Source: Nonomuraea solani
GTDB taxonomy: Bacteria > Actinomycetota > Actinomycetes > Streptosporangiales > Streptosporangiaceae
Reading direction: 5' to 3'
DNA length: 64,000 bases
Assembly: GCF_900108335.1 (NCBI RefSeq)
Contig: NZ_FNVT01000004.1
Coordinates: forward strand, 310,001-374,000
Shown: positions 29,264 through 37,466 of the stretch, piece after piece
Numbering within the stretch: the stretch's first letter is position 1
Layout: each line of letters starts with the position of its first letter
The notes under the pieces: model-generated
What the model saw: the letters and a program-made list of their open reading frames with translations, nothing else
What the model was told of the DNA's origin: nothing
Databases searched by the model: none
Made by a program: the position numbers and the translations under genes

Positions 29264-29365
29264 GGGGATAGGCGAGCCCGATCGGGCCGGCCCGTGGAGC
29301 GGCCGCTGGAGGGGCCTGGGGAGGGCTGTGGTGGCGGTGGAGGGGCCGGTGGTGCGGATGGGTCG

Positions 29366-30631
29366 TCAGTGACGGGCGCGTTCCAACGCGTCCCAGAAGC
29401 CGCGTCTGAGGGCGTGCCGTACTTCGTCGTGCAGTAGGAAGTCGATCGGTAGCGACGATCCCTGCAGCAGCCTGGCCTCCAGGTCGGAGGGCATGCGGGG
29501 CTTGCGGGCCAGCACTGCCTCCAGCCACAGCGCCGGCGCGTCGCGCGCCACCGACTCGCCGAAGTCGTGGCCCTCCCGATGGGCGGCCTTGACGGCGTCG
29601 GACAGCGTGGTGGCGCCCGCCGTGGCGGCCGAGGAGGTGACAGGGGCGGGCTGCGGACCGGTGTAGGGCCCGAGCGCCGACGGCTGGTAGGTGCCGCTGG
29701 ACGGGCTGGCGAACTGACCGGTGCTGGGCGAGGCGGACTGCGCCTGGATGGGGCCCGTGACCGGGGCCGCGGGCGGCGGCTGGGCGGGCGGCTGCTCCTG
29801 CTGGTAGCTCGCGTACGTCGGCAGCGCCGGCGGCGTGGCCTGCCCGCGCCCGGACGACGGCCCGTTCTGCGAGGGCCCGTTGGCGGAGGGCTGACTCGGC
29901 GAGACGGCCGCGTGGCTGCCCGTCGTCGTGTGGCTGCCATGACCGGAATGGCCCGCGGAGTGGCTGCCGGTGGACGACGGCGCGGGCGGCAGCGAGCTCT
30001 GTGGCAGGGCGGGTGGCGCGGGCGGCAGCGCGTGGCCCGCGTGCCCGTTGCCGAGCGGCTGGTGGTGCCCGTTTGACGACTCGGACATGCCCGTCACGAC
30101 ACTGACGTACGGCCGCAGATGGACCGCCCCCAGCTCCACCAGGTCGTCGCACTCCTGCCGCAGCGACCGGGAGACGGCCCAGCCGCCGTCGGCCGCGATG
30201 TGGATGACGCTGACCCTGATGCCGAGGTCCTGCGCGTCGCACACGACCTGCGCCAGGTCCTCGTCGCCGCTGACCACGACCGCGTCGCAGATGGCGTTGT
30301 TGCGGGCGAGTGTCATCAGGTCACGATGAACCTGGGCATCGACGCCTTCGCGCCGGCCCGGCCGGATGCGTGACAGTCTGAGCTTGAGGCCCGGTATGTC
30401 GGCCAATGCGTCGTGCTCCGGTGTGCGCCGGCCTTCGACCGTCGCCTCGTACCAGTAGCACCGCAGCAGCGGCAGGCCGGTGCGCTCGCGCGACAGGCCG
30501 GTCATCAGCTGGAGCAGCCCTGGGTAGTCCCAGGCGACCGCTTCGCGATGGCGCGTGCCGTGTACGGCCATCGCGCCATCGGCCAGCAGATAGCCAGCGT
30601 CCACGAACAGCGCACAGCGATCCACTGACAC
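29366..30631 (-). CDS. NYN (PIN-like) domain protein with proline/serine-rich linker
   Basis: About 421 residues. The N-terminal NYN domain of the PIN/LabA (DUF88) nuclease superfamily shows CALFVDAGYLLADG (first Asp), LRLSRIRPGRREGVDAQVHRDL (second acidic set) and AVVVSGDEDLAQVV (third). This is compatible with metal-dependent RNase activity. A roughly 170-residue low-complexity linker rich in Pro, Ser, Gly and His follows, then a compact helical C-terminal domain (FGESVARDAPALWLEAVLA to RHALRRGFWDALERA). The start is GTG 30631 (or GTG 30625), with GGAAAGGGG upstream. The 141-base gap before it toward the ECF gene has an AT-rich promoter-like segment and no gene. Confidence 0.8.
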   Translation of the reverse strand: MSVDRCALFVDAGYLLADGAMAVHGTRHREAVAWDYPGLLQLMTGLSRERTGLPLLRCYWYEATVEGRRTPEHDALADIPGLKLRLSRIRPGRREGVDAQVHRDLMTLARNNAICDAVVVSGDEDLAQVVCDAQDLGIRVSVIHIAADGGWAVSRSLRQECDDLVELGAVHLRPYVSVVTGMSESSNGHHQPLGNGHAGHALPPAPPALPQSSLPPAPSSTGSHSAGHSGHGSHTTTGSHAAVSPSQPSANGPSQNGPSSGRGQATPPALPTYASYQQEQPPAQPPPAAPVTGPIQAQSASPSTGQFASPSSGTYQPSALGPYTGPQPAPVTSSAATAGATTLSDAVKAAHREGHDFGESVARDAPALWLEAVLARKPRMPSDLEARLLQGSSLPIDFLLHDEVRHALRRGFWDALERARH

Positions 30632-30811
30632 CGCCCCTTTCCTGGAGGTCCGACCTTGCTGGCTCTGCACCGTCAGAGACCGGACTTGGCGGCCCTCTCT
30701 CAGGGTAATGAAAGCAGGTGATCGCGCGAGGGTTAATCCTGACGATTCGACCCCCGCCCACCGTCCCGCCAGACCAATTAGGCAGACCGTACCAGTTTGT
30801 CCCGTTCACGG

Positions 30812-33154
30812 TCACGATCGCGCACGCACGCTCAGGGCGGCCACTCCGAACAGGACCACGTCCTTGTCCGTGACGATCGTCAGCCCGGGATCCACCCCGA
30901 GCTCAGCGCTGACCGTATCGACGTCGGCACCGAACGTCATCTCCGCCACGCCGCTCGACGACCCGTCGAAGACGTTCGCGGCCTCGCGCCCGCCGCCCGC
31001 GGGGGTGAGCGCGCCGGACCCGAGCGAGACCTTGTCGCCCTTCAGATCGGCGTCTCCCTCCCAGGTCACGAGCTCGACGCGGGCGGGAGAGGCGGCCGGG
31101 CTCAGGCCCCCCAAAGGGATACGAATCCGACGCGAGTCGCCGCCGACCACCGTGGCCGTGTCGAGAACCACGGCCTGACTGTACGGTTCCGCCGGATCCG
31201 TGACGATCAGCACCAGACTCCACCCCGCATGACGTGACACCCCCTCCTCCATCGGCGCGTCCGCCGCCCACCACGTGCCGTTTCTGCGCACATCGCCCGC
31301 CAAATCGCTCACATCCGCGAACGCCTGATAGACGGGCCCGAGAGGCAGCTCCCTGGTCGTCACATGAGTGGGACGTATCGTCAGGTATTTGTTCCGTCCC
31401 GGTGGCCTGATCTTGATCGGCCCGGCCTCCTCGCCCGTGGCCGACCAGTAGAGCCCGGCCCACACGACCTCGCTGCCCTTCGGCAGTGACAGCGCCGCCG
31501 CGCTGGACGCGGCGGTGTCGGAGCGTCCGTCCTGGTCGAGCACGGACATCGGCCACAGGTCGTTGTCGCGCTGGGCGCCACCGCGCCGCCTGGCCTCCAG
31601 GCAGCCGGCCCGCTCCGCCGGGCAGCTCAGCAGCGCGTTGCCGATCGCCCTGACGACCACCTTCCCGTCGGTGGCGAACCTGGCGGGCGCTCCCGTCGTG
31701 CGTACGCCCTCCTCGGCCCGCGCACTGACCCGCAGCGAGCCCGCCGCGACACTGACTGCGGGCCCCGGGCCCTGCGGCGCCTTCTCCGCCACCAGCACCC
31801 GCAGGAACACCGCCGTGCCCTGCCCGGCCTCCAGCGGCTCCCTGGCGCACCGTGCGCCGCCGCCCGCCGGGCGGCAGGCCCAGCCGTCCACCGTGCCCAC
31901 GGGGTCGAGCAGCGCGACGCCGTGGCCGCGCCGCGCGGGCGGGACGAGCGTCACGCCGGACGGCAGGCGCACCTGCGCCGACAGCTCCTCGCTGGGCCCC
32001 TCACCGTAGTTGCGCAGGCGGAGGCCGACGATGCCGGGCCGGGCCCGGACGAGGGCGCCGAGCGCGTCGATCGTGGCGCGCAGCCGCGCCTTGCCCGGCT
32101 TGTCCCTGATGACCGGCGCCGGCACCCGGGTCGGCTCCTCACTCGGCAACGGCAGCGGCACGGGCACTGGCCGCACCGACACGGGCGGCTGGGCGACGGG
32201 CGCCGGCTCAGGTGGCCTGGCCGCCGTGCGCCTGTCGGCGACCAGCGTCAGCGTGACCGCCACGGCCACCGCGACCACGGTGACGCCGGCCAGCGCCGCC
32301 TGCTGCTGCTTGGGCGCCCGGCGCACCCATCCGAACAGCCGCAGCAGCCCGCCCGCCCCACCGCCCATCGCCGCGGTCTTGGCCAGCGCCGCCGCGTAGC
32401 CGCCGAACAGCGGCCCGGCGATCAGCGGCCCGACCATGACGCGCAGCCCGCGGTTGACGTCGGTCAGCTCCAGCAGGACCCCGTGGCACTCCTCGCAGCC
32501 GCTCACGTGCTCGTCGATCACCTTGGAGTCGCGCCTGGCCAGCCCGCCCCTGACATAGGCGCCCATCTTGCCCAGCACGGGACGGCAGTCGTGCGGCGGC
32601 GGCGAGCCCAGATGCATCTGCAGGTACGCCTGCCGCAGCCCCTCTCTGGCCCGGTACGCCAGCGCGGCCACGCCGTTGGCCGACAGCCCCAGCAGCGGCG
32701 CCACCTCCGCCGGCTTGGCCCGCTCGACCTCGGTGTGCCACAGCACAGCCCTCCACCGCTCGGGCAGCGAGAGATAGGCCCTGGCGATCAGCGACTTCTC
32801 CAGCCCGACCAGCGCGGGATCGACGAACGGCACCCCCGGGTCGTAGAGCTCGATCTCTCCCGTGGTCACCTGACGGCTCTCGATCCGCGAACGGTCGTAG
32901 ACCGTGCGCCGCACCGCCGTCAGCAGGTAGGTGCGGAACCCCGACTCGGGCCCGCCGCCCCTGCCCACCATTTCGAGGATCTTCGTGAACGACTCGGCGA
33001 CCACGTCCTCGACCTCGGCCCGCCTGGCGAGCTGCCTGGCCAGCGCGCGGGCAGCACCGACGTGGCGCTCGTAGAGCTCGCCGTAAGCAGCGGCATTGCC
33101 CTCTCTGACCGCCTGCAGTAGATCTGCATCGCTTTGTGGCGATTCGACACCCAT
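30812..33154 (-). CDS. ECF sigma factor fused to zinc-finger anti-sigma motif, transmembrane helix and large extracellular region
   Basis: A 780-residue one-protein signalling system. Sigma region 2 (about residues 10-90, AAAYGELYERHVGAARALAR, DVVAESFTKILE) and region 4 (about 115-180, LPERWRAVLWHTEVE, LLGLSANGVAALAYRAREGL) are intact. The ZAS-type zinc motif HVSGCEECH (His216, Cys220, Cys223) follows, then one helix (GVTVVAVAVAVTLTLV, ~290-306) and about 470 extracellular residues. Those contain VVWAGLYWSATG, YQAFADVSDL and GWSLVLIVTDPAEPYSQAVV, a module known from large secreted DUF11-type surface proteins. Two Cys pairs could form disulfides. ATG 33154 has GAGG six bases upstream. Release of the sigma part by proteolysis is inferred. 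Confidence 0.88.
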   Translation of the reverse strand: MGVESPQSDADLLQAVREGNAAAYGELYERHVGAARALARQLARRAEVEDVVAESFTKILEMVGRGGGPESGFRTYLLTAVRRTVYDRSRIESRQVTTGEIELYDPGVPFVDPALVGLEKSLIARAYLSLPERWRAVLWHTEVERAKPAEVAPLLGLSANGVAALAYRAREGLRQAYLQMHLGSPPPHDCRPVLGKMGAYVRGGLARRDSKVIDEHVSGCEECHGVLLELTDVNRGLRVMVGPLIAGPLFGGYAAALAKTAAMGGGAGGLLRLFGWVRRAPKQQQAALAGVTVVAVAVAVTLTLVADRRTAARPPEPAPVAQPPVSVRPVPVPLPLPSEEPTRVPAPVIRDKPGKARLRATIDALGALVRARPGIVGLRLRNYGEGPSEELSAQVRLPSGVTLVPPARRGHGVALLDPVGTVDGWACRPAGGGARCAREPLEAGQGTAVFLRVLVAEKAPQGPGPAVSVAAGSLRVSARAEEGVRTTGAPARFATDGKVVVRAIGNALLSCPAERAGCLEARRRGGAQRDNDLWPMSVLDQDGRSDTAASSAAALSLPKGSEVVWAGLYWSATGEEAGPIKIRPPGRNKYLTIRPTHVTTRELPLGPVYQAFADVSDLAGDVRRNGTWWAADAPMEEGVSRHAGWSLVLIVTDPAEPYSQAVVLDTATVVGGDSRRIRIPLGGLSPAASPARVELVTWEGDADLKGDKVSLGSGALTPAGGGREAANVFDGSSSGVAEMTFGADVDTVSAELGVDPGLTIVTDKDVVLFGVAALSVRARS

Positions 33155-33253
33155 AGTGACCTCACGATTACGCGGGGTTGCCCCGCGCAATCATTCCGCA
33201 TTCCCCGTCATGACCAAACCCGTCCTGCGTCTTTACTCCGTGGGAGGAACCTG

Positions 33254-34090
33254 ATGGAGGAGAACGTGCTGTCGCGCTGGCGCGGCAGGAGCATCGCGGC
33301 GGGCTGGTCGCTCGCCGACGACTGGTGGACGCCGGAGGTGGAACTCGCGCTCAAGGCCGTACGCAGAGGCTGCGACCTTTCCGGCGCGTGCTGGGCGCTG
33401 GGGGCGGCGCGGGCGAGCGCCGGGGTGGGCATCGCCGAGGGCCTGGACGACCTGGCGGCGCTCTTCGAGGTGTCCGCGGTGGGCGAAACACCGTTCGCGG
33501 CGCTGCGCTCGTTCGCGTCGGGGTGGGCGGAGAAGAGCTTCGCGCCGATCGGGGAACTGCAGTGCGAGGACCCGCTGACGGGGCTGGCCACGGTGGCGTA
33601 CGTACGGACCCGGCTGGCGCAGCTGTACCGGGGGTCGGTGGCGGGAACGTGCCTGGTGGTAGCCGAGCCGCCGACGGAGGCCCTGTCGGCGGGAGCGGGA
33701 GCGGGATCGGCGAAGGCCAGGCCGGCGGGAACCGCGTCTACGGAAACCCCATCCACGGGGTCGCCATCGACGGGGTCCCTATCGACGGGGTCCGCATCGG
33801 CAGGGGCCACTTCCGCAGGGGCCGGGGAGTTGGCCGAGCGATTGGCCGCGGCGCTCAACCTGGCCACCGCGTTGCGGACCGCCTTTCCCGGGGACGAGAC
33901 GCTGGCGCTGTTCGCGTCCGCCCGCGTGGGGGCGATCACCAGGCAGGACGAGCGGCTGGCCGGCCGGGTGGCGCGGCTGCGGGCCGCCGACATCCTGTAC
34001 GGCCACGGCCCTCTGGTCAGGGTGCGGCCGTTGCCGAGGGCGTACGGGCAGGCTCTGGCACTGATCAGGACCCTAAGCTTGGAGCCATGA
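33254..34090 (+). CDS. Degenerate GGDEF-like protein with low-complexity insert
   Basis: A 278-residue protein. The phrase LQCEDPLTGLATVAYVRTRLAQLYR matches the first helix of GGDEF (diguanylate cyclase) domains, but no GGDEF active-site motif follows. An Ala/Gly/Ser/Thr-rich insert (built of STGS-x pentapeptides) sits where the core would continue. The end (ADILYGHGPLVRVRPLPRAYGQALALI) is typical of the same actinobacterial family. The N-terminus contains a helical region (WTPEVELALKAVRRGCDLSGACWAL). ATG 33254 follows GGAGG. It overlaps pyrE by ATGA. A catalytic role is unlikely; nucleotide or c-di-GMP binding is possible. Confidence 0.65.
   Translation: MEENVLSRWRGRSIAAGWSLADDWWTPEVELALKAVRRGCDLSGACWALGAARASAGVGIAEGLDDLAALFEVSAVGETPFAALRSFASGWAEKSFAPIGELQCEDPLTGLATVAYVRTRLAQLYRGSVAGTCLVVAEPPTEALSAGAGAGSAKARPAGTASTETPSTGSPSTGSLSTGSASAGATSAGAGELAERLAAALNLATALRTAFPGDETLALFASARVGAITRQDERLAGRVARLRAADILYGHGPLVRVRPLPRAYGQALALIRTLSLEP
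33737..33826 (+). repeat. 15-base tandem repeat inside the GGDEF-like gene
   Basis: Six in-frame 15-base units starting at 33737, 33752, 33767, 33782, 33797 and 33812 encode pentapeptides of the form S-T-G-S-x grading into S-A-G-A-x. The central units (for example TCGACGGGGTCCCTA) differ by one or two bases. Being a multiple of three, the array can expand or shrink without breaking the frame. Confidence 0.8.
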
Positions 34091-34620
34091 CAGATCGCGA
34101 CAACCTGCTGGCCGAGATCAAGAGCAAGGCCGTCGTCCACGGCAAGGTCACCCTCTCCTCCGGTCTGGAGGCCGACTTCTACCTCGACCTGCGGCGGATC
34201 ACGCTCGATGGCGTGGCCGCGCCCCTCGTCGGCAAGGTGATGCTCGACCTGACCGCCGACCTCGACTACGACGCGGTGGGCGGGCTCACGATGGGCGCCG
34301 ACCCGGTGGCGGGCGCGATGCTGCACGCGGCGGCGGCCCGGGGACGGGCGCTGGACGCCTTCGTGGTGCGCAAGGCACAGAAGGCGCACGGCATGCAGCG
34401 GCGCATCGAGGGCCCGGAGGTCAAGGGACGCCGGGTGCTGGCCGTCGAGGACACCTCCACGACCGGCGGCTCCCCGCTGACGGCAGTCGAGGCACTGCGC
34501 GAGGCGGGGGCCGAGGTCGTGGCCGTGGCGACGATCGTGGACCGGGGGGCGCGGGAGCGGGTGGAGGCCGAGGGCCTGGAGTACCGCACGGCGTACACGC
34601 TGAAGGACCTGGGCCTCTAA
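34087..34620 (+). CDS. pyrE: Orotate phosphoribosyltransferase
   Basis: PyrE joins orotate to PRPP to make OMP in pyrimidine synthesis. The PRPP loop is VLAVEDTSTTGGSPLTAVEAL, where the DTSTTGGS core matches the family pattern. Other landmarks are GKVTLSSGLEADFYLDLRRI at the N-terminus, GLTMGADPVAGAML and FVVRKAQKAHGMQRRIEG, carrying catalytic Lys residues. It has 177 residues, normal. ATG 34087 overlaps the previous stop (ATGA), so it is coupled to the GGDEF-like gene, an arrangement without obvious metabolic logic. Confidence 0.95.
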   Translation: MTDRDNLLAEIKSKAVVHGKVTLSSGLEADFYLDLRRITLDGVAAPLVGKVMLDLTADLDYDAVGGLTMGADPVAGAMLHAAAARGRALDAFVVRKAQKAHGMQRRIEGPEVKGRRVLAVEDTSTTGGSPLTAVEALREAGAEVVAVATIVDRGARERVEAEGLEYRTAYTLKDLGL

Positions 34621-35040
34621 CGACGAGTGCCCATGACGGCGGGACCTTACGGGCGCCGACCCCGCCCCCATGCCGGCCTTCCCCATCACACTCCGGCGGG
34701 GGTCCTTTAGAAGAAGGGGAAGGCGGACCCTGCAGAAGGACGAAGTCGGGGCCCTTCAGGACGGGCGGGGGTCCTTTGGAAGAAGCGGCTCACCTGCGAC
34801 GGGACGTAATTGCGACGCGGCGCGGTCGGGCGGCGCAGCACGTCGCGCGGTTCGGCTACAGCAGGCGAAGCGGTTCGCCTTCGGGGACGTAGCGCGCTCG
34901 AGCGGTCCGCGCGGCGGCGTGGCGCAGGCGGCGGGGTTCACCTCCGGCGGCGCATAGCCGGGGGTCACGTCCACGGACGCGACCCGACGGCGGGCGGGCG
35001 CGTGGTTTGGCCGTGGTGATGCGGTGTGCCGGGGGCGGGG
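34621..35040. other. 420-base gene-free spacer with a 22-base direct repeat
   Basis: No credible gene. Two copies of GGCGGGGGTCCTTTRGAAGA-AG lie at 34695-34716 and 34764-34785, with one mismatch and 69 bases between their starts. Fragments similar to the same unit occur between them (GCGGACCCTGCAGAAGGA near 34723). The right half is a very GC-rich, poorly coding stretch up to the minus-strand gene ending at 35041. It may hold decayed repeats or a small RNA. No promoter was recognised. Confidence 0.5.
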
Positions 35041-35481
35041 TTAGTTCGGGGTGCGGATGGTGAAGGAGTCGCGGGTGCCTTGTTTGCCTTGGTCGCGGGG
35101 CTTGCCGTTCTCCGTGACGCGGACCGTGCCCGCGTCGCTCAGCACCACGGCCAGTTCCGGTTCGAAGTAGCTGACCTCCTCGCCCCGGCTCATCTCGCGG
35201 TACTGCAGCACGTCACCACCGGGCACCCGGACCGTGACAAGGGGGCAGGTTTCGGCCAGGCACTCGATGCGGACCGTCGGCACCTGGCCGGTGGCCTGCA
35301 AAGTCGTGGCGGCTGGGCCGGTCGCGAGGGCGGAGGCGCGCTCGCGCTCGGGCAGCGGCGCGCCCGAGGAGGCGAGCAGCGCGCGGCCGCCGATGACCAG
35401 GAGCGTCACCACGGCCCCCGCCGCCACGACGGCGAGCGCTAATCGGGCGAGGCCCATCGGATCTGACCTGTGGCGTCCCAC
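35041..35481 (-). CDS. Membrane-anchored protein with RodZ C-terminal (DUF4115)-like domain
   Basis: A 146-residue protein: short N-terminus MGRHRSDPMG, one helix (LARLALAVVAAGAVVTLLVIGG), then an extracellular beta domain. The pattern VRIECLAETCPLVTVRVPGG, RGEEVSYFEPELAVVLSDAG and VRVTENGKPRDQGKQG resembles the DUF4115 domain at the end of RodZ, without RodZ's cytoplasmic HTH. Two Cys (ECLAETC) may form a disulfide. The start is taken at GTG 35481, with ATG 35457 as an alternative. Function is unknown; a cell-wall or envelope role is inferred. Confidence 0.65.
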   Translation of the reverse strand: MGRHRSDPMGLARLALAVVAAGAVVTLLVIGGRALLASSGAPLPERERASALATGPAATTLQATGQVPTVRIECLAETCPLVTVRVPGGDVLQYREMSRGEEVSYFEPELAVVLSDAGTVRVTENGKPRDQGKQGTRDSFTIRTPN

Positions 35482-35520
35482 AGTGGGCAGCGTACCCCGG
35501 TGATGATCCGCTGTGGATCT

Positions 35521-35578
35521 CCGTCAGAACCGAACCGTCAGAGAACCGAACCGCCGGAACCGATCCGTCAGAACTGAG
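35521..35578. repeat. 14-16-base tandem repeat covering the dedA stop codon
   Basis: Four units at 35521-35534, 35535-35550, 35551-35564 and 35565-35578 are built on CCGTCAGAACCGAA. The last unit contains the TGA stop of the minus-strand dedA gene (TCA at 35568-35570), so the gene end has been repeated three times into the spacer. This is the same layout as at the rho stop. Confidence 0.75.
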
Positions 35579-36281
35579 TGTCGGTGCTCGACGGCACGCG
35601 GTGGTGCTTGCCGTTGGGCGAGGGCAGGCTCTTGGCCTCCCTGCGGTGCTTGATCGCCTCGACGATGATCGGGATCAGCGAGATGAAGACGATCAGGAAG
35701 ACGCCGGGCAGGATGTAGCGGTCGATCTTCTTCGGGTCGACCGCGCCGCCGAGGAAGTGGCCGACCAGGAGCAGGCTCTCGACCCAGATGAAGCCGCCGA
35801 CGACGTTCCAGATGAAGAACCGCTTCGAGGACATCTCCAGGACGCCCGCGACGGGATTCATGAACGTGCGGACGATCGGGACAAACCTGGCCAAAATCAC
35901 TGCCTTGGCGGGACCGAACTTCTCGAAGAACACCTCGGCCCTGAGCACGTGCTCCTTCTTGAACAACCGGGATTCCGGTTTGTCGAAGAGTTTCCGCCCG
36001 AATCGTGCCCCGAGGAAATGACCGAGCTGGGCGCCCGCGATGGCGCACAGCGGTGTGCCGATCAGCAGCACGGGGAAGGAGAGCGGTTCGATGCCCATTC
36101 CCTTGGCGACCGACGCCGAGCTGAAAAGTCCCGCCGCCACCAGCAGTGAGTCGCCGGGCAGGAAGAACCCGAGCAGCAGACCCGTTTCGGCGAAGATGAT
36201 CGCGAGAACGCCGATGGTGGCGAAAGCACCAAGAATGGTGAGCCACCAAGTCGGGTCGAGGAGATTCCAAAGCCAGTCCAC
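35568..36281 (-). CDS. DedA family (SNARE-associated/VTT domain) membrane protein
   Basis: A 237-residue integral membrane protein of the DedA family, implicated in envelope maintenance and, in some members, undecaprenyl-phosphate or other lipid flipping. Landmarks are IIFAETGLLLGFFLPGDSLL (re-entrant acidic segment), GAQLGHFLGARFG and the signature EKFGPAKAVILARFVPIVRT, with its two conserved Arg residues, then FMNPVAG. About five hydrophobic segments, and a basic C-terminal tail. It is divergent from fba by 128 bases. Confidence 0.92.
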   Translation of the reverse strand: MDWLWNLLDPTWWLTILGAFATIGVLAIIFAETGLLLGFFLPGDSLLVAAGLFSSASVAKGMGIEPLSFPVLLIGTPLCAIAGAQLGHFLGARFGRKLFDKPESRLFKKEHVLRAEVFFEKFGPAKAVILARFVPIVRTFMNPVAGVLEMSSKRFFIWNVVGGFIWVESLLLVGHFLGGAVDPKKIDRYILPGVFLIVFISLIPIIVEAIKHRREAKSLPSPNGKHHRVPSSTDTQF

Positions 36282-36335
36282 CCGGAGAGCCTACCCGTAG
36301 CGGGGATGCGCGACATGACCACCAAGGACGCGTTG

Positions 36336-36355
36336 TCTCTACCACAAGGGGTAGT
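36336..36355. promoter_or_regulatory. Inverted repeat in the dedA/fba divergent region
   Basis: CTACC-N6-GGTAG (CTACCACAAGGGGTAG) lies in the middle of the 128-base gap, about 55 bases upstream of fba. It could be an operator. A ribosome site GGGAGAT precedes the fba ATG. No matching regulator is identified. Confidence 0.3.
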
Positions 36356-36409
36356 GAGGCTGGATACTGGGCCCTGGCGCGAAGCCGTAACTTCTCAGGG
36401 AGATGAATC

Positions 36410-37432
36410 ATGCCTATTGCGACTCCAGAGACCTACGCTGAGATGCTCGACCGGGCCAAGGCCGGCGGATTCGCCTACCCGGCGATCAACGTGACCTCCT
36501 CGCAGACGCTGAACGCCGCCCTGCGCGGCTTCGCCGAGGCCGAGAGCGACGGCATCGTGCAGATCTCGACGGGAGGCGCCGAGTTCCTCTCGGGGAGCAC
36601 GGTCAAGGACATGGTGACGGGCGCCACGGCGCTGGCGGAGTTCGCGAGGGTGGTGGCCGACAAGTATCCCGTCACGGTGGCGCTGCACACCGACCACTGC
36701 CCGAAGGACAAGCTCGACGGCTTCATGCGGCCGTTGATCGACATCTCCCTGGAGCGGGTCGCCAAGGGCCTCGACCCGCTCTTCCAGTCGCACATGTGGG
36801 ACGGCTCCGCCGTACTGCTGGAGGAGAATCTGGAGATCGCCAAGGAGCTCCTCGACAAGTGCGCCCGCGCGCGGATCATCATGGAGATGGAGATCGGCGT
36901 GGTCGGCGGCGAGGAGGACGGCGTCGTCGGCGAGATCAACGAGAAGCTCTACACGACGTCCGAGGACGCCCTGGCCACCGCTGAGGCCGTGGGCCTCGGC
37001 GAGAAGGGCCGCTACATGCTGGCCGCCACGTTCGGCAACGTGCACGGCGTCTACAAGCCGGGCCACGTCAAGCTGCGGCCGGGCGTGCTGAAGGAGATCC
37101 AGGAGGCGGTCGGCGCCAAATACGGCAAGGAGAAGCCGTTCGACCTGGTCTTCCACGGCGGCTCCGGCTCGGCGATGGAGGAGATTCACGAGGCCATCTC
37201 GTACGGCGTCGTCAAGATGAACGTCGACACCGACACGCAGTACGCCTTCACCCGCCCGGTCGCCGACCACATGTTCCGCAACTACGACGGCGTGCTCAAG
37301 GTCGACGGCGACGTCGGCAACAAGAAGGCCTACGACCCCCGCTCCTACGGAAAGGCCGCAGAGGCCGGGATGGCCGCCCGCATCGTCGAGGCATGTCAGC
37401 ACCTCAAGAGCGCTGGGACGAAGATCTCCTAG
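36410..37432 (+). CDS. fba: Class II fructose-bisphosphate aldolase
   Basis: A zinc-dependent aldolase cleaving fructose-1,6-bisphosphate to DHAP and glyceraldehyde-3-phosphate in glycolysis and gluconeogenesis. Visible features are ALHTDHCPKDK (catalytic Asp and zinc His), MEMEIGVVGGEEDGV (metal Glu region), ATFGNVHGVYKPGHV (zinc His) and FHGGSGSAMEEIHEAI (phosphate and zinc site), then VKMNVDTDTQYAF. The 340-residue length matches the actinobacterial class IIa enzymes. ATG follows GGGAGATGA. Confidence 0.96.
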   Translation: MPIATPETYAEMLDRAKAGGFAYPAINVTSSQTLNAALRGFAEAESDGIVQISTGGAEFLSGSTVKDMVTGATALAEFARVVADKYPVTVALHTDHCPKDKLDGFMRPLIDISLERVAKGLDPLFQSHMWDGSAVLLEENLEIAKELLDKCARARIIMEMEIGVVGGEEDGVVGEINEKLYTTSEDALATAEAVGLGEKGRYMLAATFGNVHGVYKPGHVKLRPGVLKEIQEAVGAKYGKEKPFDLVFHGGSGSAMEEIHEAISYGVVKMNVDTDTQYAFTRPVADHMFRNYDGVLKVDGDVGNKKAYDPRSYGKAAEAGMAARIVEACQHLKSAGTKIS

Positions 37433-37466
37433 CCACTGGTGCGGCTCGGCGGGTATGACTTGTCCT

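Noticed and set aside
28837..29940. Frameshifted NYN protein carrying the decapeptide repeats
   Set aside because: The NYN C-terminal domain ends cleanly at 29366 in the main frame, and the alternative frame loses it. Only the repeat itself is reported.
34756..34974. 72-codon ORF in the pyrE downstream spacer
   Set aside because: Its Pro/Arg/Ala-rich composition fits random high-GC sequence. It has no ribosome site and no motif.
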